Shown: in pieces, positions 6,809 to 12,540 of the stretch
Numbering within the stretch: the stretch's first letter is position 1
Layout of the letters: each line of letters begins with the position of its first letter
NCBI GenBank assembly: GCA_050731755.1
Contig: JBOHPP010000003.1
Location: 1-18,920 of the forward strand
Length of the DNA: 18,920 bases
Source of the DNA: JBOHPP01 sp050731755
GTDB taxonomy: Bacteria > Methylomirabilota > Methylomirabilia > Rokubacteriales > CSP1-6
Reading direction: 5' to 3'
The notes under the pieces: generated by a model
Database searches by the model: none
The model's input: the letters and a program-made list of their open reading frames with translations, nothing else
What the model was told of the DNA's origin: nothing
Program-made: the position numbers and the translations under genes

Positions 6809-8112
6809 CGGGCCTCCCCTTTGAGGCGGATCTCAGCGGCGGCCCGGTGGCCGCCCAAACCTTCGATGTCCGCCAGTCTCCTCAGATGGGGCAGCGCCGC
6901 GCGGAGGCCGGCGCTCGAGTATTCGACGACGCTCGTGCGCTTGAGGAAGTCCTCCACCCCCAGCGGCGACGAGAAACGGGCGGTGCCGGCCGTCGGCAGC
7001 ACGTGACTGGGACCGGCCACGTAATCGCCCACCGCCTCCGGGGTCTGTCCGCCCACGAACACCGCTCCCGCGTGGCGCACGCGAGGCAGTAAGACCTGGG
7101 GCACGCGCACCAGCAGCTCGAGGTGCTCGGGAGCCAGGCGGTTGGCCAGTTCCACGGCGTCTTCGAGCGAGGCGACCAGGACGAGAGCGCCGTTGGCCCG
7201 CACCGCGTCGGCGGCGACCGCTCGCCGCTCGAGGCCCGCCAGCTGGCGCTCCAGGGCCCGGGCCACGCGGGGCGCGAGGTCCGAAGCGTCGGTGACCAGC
7301 ACCGCCCGGGCCATCGGGTCATGCTCGGCCTGGGCCAGCAGGTCGGCGGCAATCCACTCCGGATCGGCGCCGGCGTCGGCGATTACCAACACTTCGCTGG
7401 GTCCCGCCACCATGTCGATGCCGACCTCGCCGAAGACCCGGCTCTTGGCCAGCGCCACGTAGATATTGCCCGGGCCCACAATCTTGTCCACGCGGCGGAT
7501 GGTGGCGGTCCCATAGGCCAGGGCACCGATGGCCTGAGCTCCGCCGATCCGCCAGCCCTCGGTGACGCCAGTGATCTTCGCCGCGGCCAGCACCGTCTGG
7601 TTCACCCGGCCATCCGGTCCGGGCGGTGTGACCAGCGCGATCTCGGCGACCCCGGCCACCCTCGCCGGCACCGCCGTCATCAACACGGTGGACGGGTAGG
7701 CCGCCCGGCCTCCGGGGACATAGACGCCCACCCGGTCGAGCGGGCGTATCTCCTGGCCGAGGACGGAGCCATGCTCGTCGGTCGTCCGCCAGGCCTTGGG
7801 CAGCGCCGCTGCGTGATAGCGCTCGATCCGCTCGGCTGCGTAGGCCAGAGCGCTCCGCACCGCCGGGTCCAGCGCACGCTCGGCGGCCTCGAAATCGCCC
7901 GGAGGAATCGCCAGGACCCGCGCCGTGCCGGCGGCGAAGCCATCGAAGCGTTCCGTCAGCTCGAGCAGCGCGGCATCGCCGCCATCGCGCACGGCGGCGA
8001 GGATGTCGTCGACGGCCTGCCGGATCTTGGGATCCACGGCGGCCGGTGGGCGGTCGAGCTCAGCCACCACCGAATCGAGCCCGAGGGCGCGGGCATCCAG
8101 GATCCGGATCAT
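6805..8112 (-). CDS. hisD: Histidinol dehydrogenase
   Basis: The 435-residue, full-length enzyme catalyses the last two oxidations from histidinol to histidine with NAD+ and zinc. The zinc ligands can be placed at Q261 and H264 (QAEHD), D363 (VGDYVAGPSH) and H422 (GGHRAA). The catalytic pair E329-H330 lies in LAPEHLEL. NAD-binding segments are also clear (GVYVPGGRAAYPS, VGPGNIYV). The start is the ATG at 8112. It lacks a convincing Shine-Dalgarno, and its ATGA overlaps the stop of a 51-codon open frame that fills the space after hisG, so it may depend on coupling or on weak direct initiation. Confidence 0.96.
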   Translation of the reverse strand: MIRILDARALGLDSVVAELDRPPAAVDPKIRQAVDDILAAVRDGGDAALLELTERFDGFAAGTARVLAIPPGDFEAAERALDPAVRSALAYAAERIERYHAAALPKAWRTTDEHGSVLGQEIRPLDRVGVYVPGGRAAYPSTVLMTAVPARVAGVAEIALVTPPGPDGRVNQTVLAAAKITGVTEGWRIGGAQAIGALAYGTATIRRVDKIVGPGNIYVALAKSRVFGEVGIDMVAGPSEVLVIADAGADPEWIAADLLAQAEHDPMARAVLVTDASDLAPRVARALERQLAGLERRAVAADAVRANGALVLVASLEDAVELANRLAPEHLELLVRVPQVLLPRVRHAGAVFVGGQTPEAVGDYVAGPSHVLPTAGTARFSSPLGVEDFLKRTSVVEYSSAGLRAALPHLRRLADIEGLGGHRAAAEIRLKGEAR

Positions 8113-8264
8113 TGTAGCGAGGTCCGCGAGGCCGGCGTGAGCCGCGGGTGCCCTGTTCGAGGTACGTAGGGCTTCGTGGCTTTAGACCGATTGTTCATCT
8201 CGATCCCTGCCGCAATGGCCTGATCGGGGCGTGTAGGGCTGCACCCCCTGAACCGAGTGTTCAT
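8109..8264 (-). CDS. Possible 51-codon small ORF bridging hisG and hisD (doubtful)
   Basis: The frame opens with an ATG at 8264 overlapping the hisG stop (ATGA) and closes with a TGA overlapping the hisD start (ATGA), the same junction style as the rest of the operon. GGGGA lies about 5 nt before the start. The 51-residue product is basic and Pro/Arg-rich, with no membrane segment, signal or recognised domain. It contains part of a 22-residue repeat: MNTR at residue 1 recurs as GIEMNNR around residue 20. There is no run of His codons, so it is not a classical his attenuator leader peptide. An open frame of this size is not rare in GC-rich DNA. It may simply be the reading through a tandem repeat, possibly kept open to carry ribosomes from hisG to hisD. 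Confidence 0.25.
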   Translation of the reverse strand: MNTRFRGCSPTRPDQAIAAGIEMNNRSKATKPYVPRTGHPRLTPASRTSLQ

Positions 8265-8273
8265 CTGGATCCC
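8140..8273 (-). repeat. Diverged tandem duplication of about 66 bp in the hisG-hisD gap
   Basis: Two head-to-tail copies can be aligned on the minus strand, 8273-8208 and 8207 to about 8140. The first 22 bases of each copy agree at 20 positions (core AGATGAACA then TCGGT). A block of 11 or 12 bases then differs. An identical 8-base block AGCCCTAC follows (8240-8233 and 8173-8166), then a weaker match ending in CAGG and a short GCGGC. The first copy runs over the end of hisG and supplies its stop codon. The offset of the ATGAAC core is exactly 66 bases. I see no further copy in the window and no strong internal hairpin. Confidence 0.65.
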
Positions 8274-8911
8274 CGGGGCGTCACCCGCGCTCGCATCTCG
8301 TCGAGCAATCCGGTGACGGCGGCGTACTCGGTCTTCATGGAAGCCCGGTTGACGATGACGCGGGCGGTGGAGGCCGCGATCTCGGCCACCTCGACGAGCC
8401 CATTCACCCGCAGAGTCTCTCCCGACTGCACGAGGTCCACGATGCGATCGGCCAGCCCCACGAGCGGCGCCAGCTCGATGGAGCCGTCCAGGCGCACGAT
8501 TTCCACCTGCACCCCGCGCTGGGAGAAATAGCGCTCGGTCATCCGCGGATACTTCGTGGCCACCCGCACCCAGGACCACTTGGCCGGATCGTCGCGCTCC
8601 CACAACTCGCGCGGCTCGGCCACCACGAGCCGGCAGAAGCCGAACCCCAGGTCGAGCGGCTCGTAAACGTCCGGCTCCTGCTCGAGCAGGATGTCCTTGC
8701 CCACGATCCCGAGATCCGCGGCGCCGTAGGTGACGTAGGCCGGGATGTCCGCCGGCTTGAGGACGAGGAGCTTGAGGCCGCGATCGGGATCGGTGAAGAT
8801 CAGCCGCCTCGACTCGGCATCGACGCCATCCACGCCCAGGTCACGCAGCAGCGCGAGGGCGCCGTCGAGCAGCCGGCCCTTGGGCAGGGCGATCGTCAGC
8901 CGTTCCTTCAC
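8261..8911 (-). CDS. hisG: ATP phosphoribosyltransferase catalytic subunit, short form
   Basis: The 216-residue protein catalyses the committed step of histidine synthesis, ATP plus PRPP to phosphoribosyl-ATP. It begins LTIALPKGRLLDGAL and contains YGAADLGIVGKD at 62-73. The PRPP-binding signature, LDGSIELAPLVGLADRIVDL, is at about 141-160. It stops at the length of the short HisG class and lacks the C-terminal ACT-like regulatory domain of long HisG. Short HisG enzymes are known to work with HisZ, a HisRS-like regulatory subunit, and none is encoded here. The start is GTG at 8911 in a GTGA overlap with the murA stop. The stop codon lies inside the first copy of the downstream tandem repeat. 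Confidence 0.95.
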   Translation of the reverse strand: MKERLTIALPKGRLLDGALALLRDLGVDGVDAESRRLIFTDPDRGLKLLVLKPADIPAYVTYGAADLGIVGKDILLEQEPDVYEPLDLGFGFCRLVVAEPRELWERDDPAKWSWVRVATKYPRMTERYFSQRGVQVEIVRLDGSIELAPLVGLADRIVDLVQSGETLRVNGLVEVAEIAASTARVIVNRASMKTEYAAVTGLLDEMRARVTPRGSR

Positions 8912-10161
8912 GACCGTCGCTCGATGCGAGCGCCCAGCCCGGCCAGCTTCGTCTCCAGGCGCTCGTAGCCGCGATCGAGGTGGTAGACGCGGGACACCTG
9001 CGTCTGGCCACGAGCGGCCAGGCCGGCCAGGACGAGGGCGGCCGACGCGCGGAGGTCGGAGGCCATCACGGGCGCTCCCTGGTAGGACGGCACGCCGCGG
9101 ATGATCGCCGTGGACCCCTCCGTCTCGATCCGGGCGCCCATGCGGGTCAGCTCGGCGGCGTGCATGAAACGGTTCTCGAAGATCGTCTCGGTCACCCGCG
9201 ACTGGCCATCGGCCAGACCGAGCAGGGTCATCAGCTGCGCCTGCATGTCGGTGGGAAAGCCGGGAAACGGGCTCGTGGTTACGTCGGCGGGGCGGGGCCG
9301 CTCGGGCCCTCGGACGCGCACCCGATCCGATCCCACTTCGAGCATCACCCCGCATTCCTCCAGCTTGGCCAGGATCGCGGTGACGTGGTCGGGCACGAGC
9401 CCGGTCACGATGACGTCGCCTCCAGTGATGGCCCCGGCCACGATCAGCGTTCCCGCCTCGATGCGATCGGGGACCACGGTGTGGGTCGCCCCACCCAGCT
9501 CCGACACGCCCTGGATCTCGATCCGGGCGGTGCCGGCGCCCTCGACCTGGGCCCCCATCGCGTTCAGCAGGCGGGCAAGGTCTCCGACTTCCGGCTCGCG
9601 CGCCGCGTTCTCGATGATGGTGGTTCCCTGGGCCAGCGCCGCCGCCATCATGAGGTTCTCGGTGCCGGTGACGGTCACCAGATCGGTGGCGATCCGCGCG
9701 CCCTTGAGACGGCTGGCCCGCGCGACGACGTAGCCATTCTCGATGGCGATCTCGGCCCCCAGTCGGGCCAGCCCCTTGAGATGCTGATCGATGGGCCTCA
9801 CCCCGATGGCGCAGCCGCCCGGCAACGCCACCCGTGCCGAGCCGTGGCGGGCGACCAGCGGCCCCAGCACGAGCACCGAGGCACGCATCGTGGAGACCAG
9901 CTCGTAGGCCGCGACGTCGTTGGTGACGCGCGGCACCTGGACCCGAGCCTGGTGTCCCTGGCGCTCGACCTGCGCCCCCAGGGTCTCGAGCAGGCGCCCC
10001 ATCGTCCGGACGTCCTGCAGGTCGGGGACGTTGGTGAAGACGAGGGGCTCCGACGTCAGCAGCCCGGCGGTGAGCGCGGGCAGCGCCGCGTTCTTCGCCG
10101 CGCTGACCGCGACGGATCCCGTCAGGGGGACTCCCCCCTGGATGATCAGGCGGGCTGGCAT
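8908..10161 (-). CDS. murA: UDP-N-acetylglucosamine 1-carboxyvinyltransferase
   Basis: The 417-residue, full-length enzyme is the first committed step of peptidoglycan synthesis, transferring enolpyruvyl from PEP to UDP-GlcNAc in the cytoplasm. The active-site loop GGCAIGVRPIDQH carries the catalytic cysteine at C117, the target of fosfomycin. K23 and N24 (SAAKNAALPAL) and the FPTDMQAQ segment are also conserved. The start is the ATG at 10161, preceded by GGAG with about 8 nt spacing, and it overlaps the end of prmC by 16 nt in another frame. The gene ends in a GTGA overlap with hisG, so cell-wall and histidine genes are physically coupled. Confidence 0.95.
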   Translation of the reverse strand: MPARLIIQGGVPLTGSVAVSAAKNAALPALTAGLLTSEPLVFTNVPDLQDVRTMGRLLETLGAQVERQGHQARVQVPRVTNDVAAYELVSTMRASVLVLGPLVARHGSARVALPGGCAIGVRPIDQHLKGLARLGAEIAIENGYVVARASRLKGARIATDLVTVTGTENLMMAAALAQGTTIIENAAREPEVGDLARLLNAMGAQVEGAGTARIEIQGVSELGGATHTVVPDRIEAGTLIVAGAITGGDVIVTGLVPDHVTAILAKLEECGVMLEVGSDRVRVRGPERPRPADVTTSPFPGFPTDMQAQLMTLLGLADGQSRVTETIFENRFMHAAELTRMGARIETEGSTAIIRGVPSYQGAPVMASDLRASAALVLAGLAARGQTQVSRVYHLDRGYERLETKLAGLGARIERRS

Positions 10162-11096
10162 AACACGAGCTCCGGCGACTGATGGCTCAACTGTTGGGCA
10201 CGTCTCCACGGGTACGGGCGTGGCGAAAACAACCGGGCCGCGACGAAACGCTCCACGCCGGCCAGGTCCGCCCGTGTGGCCACATCGACGAAGCCGGCCC
10301 CACGTAGCAGGCAGACGGCGGCCGCGACTTGGCCGCCGCCGGCCGTCTCCAGAACGAGCGCCCCCCCCGGTGCCAGCCACGCCGGCGCCTCCGCCACGAT
10401 GCGGCGAATCAGGTGAAGCCCATCAGCTCCGCCGTCGAGCGCCAGCCGCGGCTCCCAGGTCGTGACCTCCGGAGTCAGACCGGCCAGTACCATCGTCGGC
10501 AGGTACGGTGGGTTGGCGACGATCAGGTCCGCCCACATCCGGCCGAGCACCGAGAACAGGTCGGAGACGGCGACAGTGATCCGCGAGCGCAGGCCGAGCG
10601 CCGTGACATTCCGTACCGCGATGCTCACCGCGGCCGGGGACGCATCGACGGCGACGACCTGGAGATCGGGGCGCTCGGCGGCCAGGGCGCAGGCGATGCA
10701 CCCGGAGCCCGTGCCCAGGTCGATGGCGAGAGGCGCATGGCCACCGGGACGTGGCAGCAATGCCAGTGCCCACTCGACGAGTTGCTCCGTCTCCGGACGC
10801 GGCACCATCACGTCAGCGGTCAGGGTCAGGCGGAGCCCGTGGAATTCCTCCCAGCCAAGGATCTGCTGGAGCGGCTCGCGCTGAGCCCGGCGGTCAACGG
10901 CTTCCCGGAATTGGCGCGCAAGCGGCTCCGACAGGTCGCCGTCGAGACGGGCCAGGGTCTCGGCGCGACGGACCCCGAGCACGCCGGCCAGGAGCCACTC
11001 GGCATCGATCCGAGCGGTCTCGATGCCGGCCGCCGCCAGGCGGCTGGTCGCCGCTTCGAGGACGGAACGAGCGGCGGCGGGCCTCGGCGCGCTCAC
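10146..11096 (-). CDS. prmC: Peptide chain release factor N5-glutamine methyltransferase
   Basis: The 316-residue SAM-dependent methyltransferase modifies the GGQ glutamine of release factors RF1 and RF2. It has an N-terminal helical substrate-binding domain (about 1-85), a SAM-binding motif DLGTGSG at 126-132, and the NPPY catalytic motif at 195-198. The ordinary fold ends near residue 289 (GVERFVAARL). About 27 further Pro/Arg-rich residues extend the C-terminus and create the 16-nt overlap with murA. The start is GTG at 11096 in a GTGA overlap with prfA, its substrate gene, which is a widespread arrangement. Confidence 0.94.
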   Translation of the reverse strand: MSAPRPAAARSVLEAATSRLAAAGIETARIDAEWLLAGVLGVRRAETLARLDGDLSEPLARQFREAVDRRAQREPLQQILGWEEFHGLRLTLTADVMVPRPETEQLVEWALALLPRPGGHAPLAIDLGTGSGCIACALAAERPDLQVVAVDASPAAVSIAVRNVTALGLRSRITVAVSDLFSVLGRMWADLIVANPPYLPTMVLAGLTPEVTTWEPRLALDGGADGLHLIRRIVAEAPAWLAPGGALVLETAGGGQVAAAVCLLRGAGFVDVATRADLAGVERFVAARLFSPRPYPWRRAQQLSHQSPELVLCQPA

Positions 11097-12166
11097 TGCG
11101 TCACCCGCTCGAGGCGCTCGGCGTGCTCGGCCGCCGCCAGCGCGTCGACGATCTCGTCGAGGTCGCCCTCGAGCACGTCGGCGAGACGGTGCAGGGTCAG
11201 CCCGATCCGGTGGTCGGTCACGCGCGCTTGGGGGAAGTTGTACGTGCGGATGCGCTCGCTCCGCTCGCCCGTGCCGACCTGGCTGCGGCGGTCGGCGGCG
11301 ATGGCCGCCTGCTGCTCCTGCTGGGCGCGTTCGAGCAGGCGGGCCTTGAGCACTCTCAAGGCCTTCGCGCGGTTCTTAAGCTGCGAGCGCTCGTCCTGGC
11401 AGGTCACCACCAGTCCGGTGGGCAGGTGGGTGATCCGCACCGCGGAGTCCGTCGTGTTGACGCCCTGGCCGCCGGGCCCGGAGGAGCGATAGACGTCGAT
11501 CTTGAGATCCTTCTCGTCGACTTTGACCTCGACGTCCTCGGCCTCCAGGAGCACCGCCACGGTGACAGTGGAGGTGTGGATGCGTCCGGCCGACTCCGTC
11601 ACCGGCACGCGCTGCACGCGGTGAACGCCTCGCTCGTACTTGAGCCGGCTCCAGGCCCCTCGGCCCTGGATGAACAGGATAATCTCCTTCAGACCGCCCG
11701 GACCGGTGGGGCTGGCGTCCATGACCTCGACCTTCCATCGCTGGCGCTCGGCGTACTTGGTGTACATGCGGGCGAGGTTGGCCGCGAAGAGTGCGGCCTC
11801 GTCGCCGCCGGCCCCCGCTCGGATTTCCACGAAGACGTTCTTGTCGTGGTTGGGGTCGCGAGGGACGAGCAGCCGCTTGAACTCCGTCTCCAGGGCCGTC
11901 TGCTTTTGGCCGAGCTCGCTGATCTCGGCCTGGGCCAGCTCCTGTAGCTCAGGGTCGCCGGTTTCGCCGAGCAGGTGCCGGGCTTCGCCCAGCCGGCGGA
12001 GCACCTCCCGATACTCGCGGAAGCGCTCGACGACCTCGACCGTCTCGGCGTGCTCCTTGCGCAGACGAGCGGATTCCACGGGGTTGGCGTAGACGCGGGG
12101 GTCGGCCAGCTCGCGGGCCAGCGCCTCGGAGCGCTCCTCGATCTGCCGGAGCCTGTCAAACAGCAT
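11093..12166 (-). CDS. prfA: Peptide chain release factor 1
   Basis: The 357-residue class I release factor terminates at UAA and UAG. The stop-recognition tripeptide is P188-V189-T190 (RVPVTESAGRIHTS), which marks RF1 rather than RF2 (SPF). The peptidyl-transferase motif GGQ is at 232-234 in SSGPGGQGVN. The start is the ATG at 12166, 38 nt after rpmE. A short GC-only inverted repeat (12177-12182 with 12185-12190) ends about 10 nt before the ATG and could shape initiation. No RF2 programmed frameshift site is expected or seen. prmC follows with a 4-nt overlap. Confidence 0.96.
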   Translation of the reverse strand: MLFDRLRQIEERSEALARELADPRVYANPVESARLRKEHAETVEVVERFREYREVLRRLGEARHLLGETGDPELQELAQAEISELGQKQTALETEFKRLLVPRDPNHDKNVFVEIRAGAGGDEAALFAANLARMYTKYAERQRWKVEVMDASPTGPGGLKEIILFIQGRGAWSRLKYERGVHRVQRVPVTESAGRIHTSTVTVAVLLEAEDVEVKVDEKDLKIDVYRSSGPGGQGVNTTDSAVRITHLPTGLVVTCQDERSQLKNRAKALRVLKARLLERAQQEQQAAIAADRRSQVGTGERSERIRTYNFPQARVTDHRIGLTLHRLADVLEGDLDEIVDALAAAEHAERLERVTQ

Positions 12167-12204
12167 CGTGGATCACCCGGGGAGCCCCGGCCCGGCCGGA
12201 CGGC

Positions 12205-12420
12205 TCAGCTCGGGGACGTGGTCTGACGCTTGTACTTCCGCTGGAACCGCTCCACCCGCCCCGCCGTGTCGACGATCTTCTGCTTGCCGGTGTAGAAGGG
12301 GTGGCACTTCGAGCAGATCTCCACCCGGATCTCCCGCCGAGTGGAGCGGGTGTGGACGACTTCCCCGCAGGCGCAGGCGATGGTGGTGTCGACGTATTCG
12401 GGATGAATGCCAGCCTTCAC
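12205..12420 (-). CDS. rpmE: 50S ribosomal protein L31 (zinc-binding form)
   Basis: The 71-residue protein begins MKAGIHPEYV and has the four zinc-binding cysteines of the C+ form of L31, C16 and C18 (CACG) with C37 and C40 (CSKC), then HPFYTGKQKIVDTAGRVERF. L31 bridges the ribosomal subunits and can serve as a zinc reserve. The start is GTG at 12420. It is well supported by a perfect AAGGAGGT Shine-Dalgarno 5 nt upstream and by conservation from the first residues. It is the first gene of the long block that continues into prfA-prmC-murA-his. Confidence 0.95.
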   Translation of the reverse strand: MKAGIHPEYVDTTIACACGEVVHTRSTRREIRVEICSKCHPFYTGKQKIVDTAGRVERFQRKYKRQTTSPS

Positions 12421-12425
12421 GGCCT

Positions 12426-12433
12426 ACCTCCTT
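12426..12433 (-). promoter_or_regulatory. Strong Shine-Dalgarno of rpmE
   Basis: On the minus strand this reads AAGGAGGT, full anti-SD complementarity, with 5 nt to the GTG start of rpmE. It is the strongest ribosome-binding site I see in the window and fixes the GTG as the start. It fits a highly translated ribosomal protein gene at the head of a transcription unit. Confidence 0.85.
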
Positions 12434-12442
12434 GAACGACCA

Positions 12443-12471
12443 AGCATACCATCCCCCCGAAAAATCGCCAA
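12443..12471 (-). promoter_or_regulatory. Candidate sigma70-type promoter for rpmE and the downstream superoperon
   Basis: Reading the minus strand, a -35-like TTGGCG (12471-12466, 4 of 6 consensus) is followed by a 17-nt spacer. A -10-like TATGCT (12448-12443, 4 of 6) then follows, preceded by TGG, an extended -10. The predicted start point lies near 12436, giving a leader of about 15 nt just long enough to include the Shine-Dalgarno. The site is locally AT-rich against a very GC-rich background and lies in the 117-nt gap after rho. Confidence 0.55.
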
Positions 12472-12518
12472 AACCCCGGGGACTTGGGCCGGTTCGAGCG
12501 CGGGCCTCCCCCCCCGCG

Positions 12519-12540
12519 TAACCCTCCCAGGGGAGGGTTA
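12519..12540 (-). terminator. Perfect palindrome overlapping the rho stop codon, possible terminator
   Basis: The two 10-base arms, 12519-12528 and 12531-12540, are exact complements around a 2-base centre; as RNA the loop would open to 4 bases. The rho stop codon TAA forms the first bases of the hairpin. No U-run follows on the minus strand; instead there is CGC and then a run of eight G. So it is not a textbook intrinsic terminator. It may act as a Rho-assisted or 3'-end-stabilising hairpin. Confidence 0.45.

Noticed and set aside
8113..8260. Classical histidine attenuator or T-box upstream of hisD
   Set aside because: No run of histidine codons, no terminator with U-tract and no T-box motif are visible. 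The position after hisG is also wrong for a leader.
8140..8273. The two repeat copies as a minimal CRISPR array
   Set aside because: There are only two copies, with imperfect identity and a variable block within the unit, no cas genes, and no spacer-like pattern.
8109..8603. A 164-codon minus-strand frame covering the end of hisG and the gap
   Set aside because: Its first two thirds read hisG out of frame. Only the part after hisG could be real, and that is listed separately as a doubtful small ORF.
12177..12190. Small GC inverted repeat before prfA as a terminator
   Set aside because: Six-base arms with a two-base centre and no U-run, lying only 10 nt before the prfA start. Co-transcription with rpmE is more likely.
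12508..12515. Run of eight C on the plus strand (G on the minus) after rho
   Set aside because: A lone homopolymer in GC-rich intergenic DNA. It could be a phase-variable tract, but it affects no reading frame.
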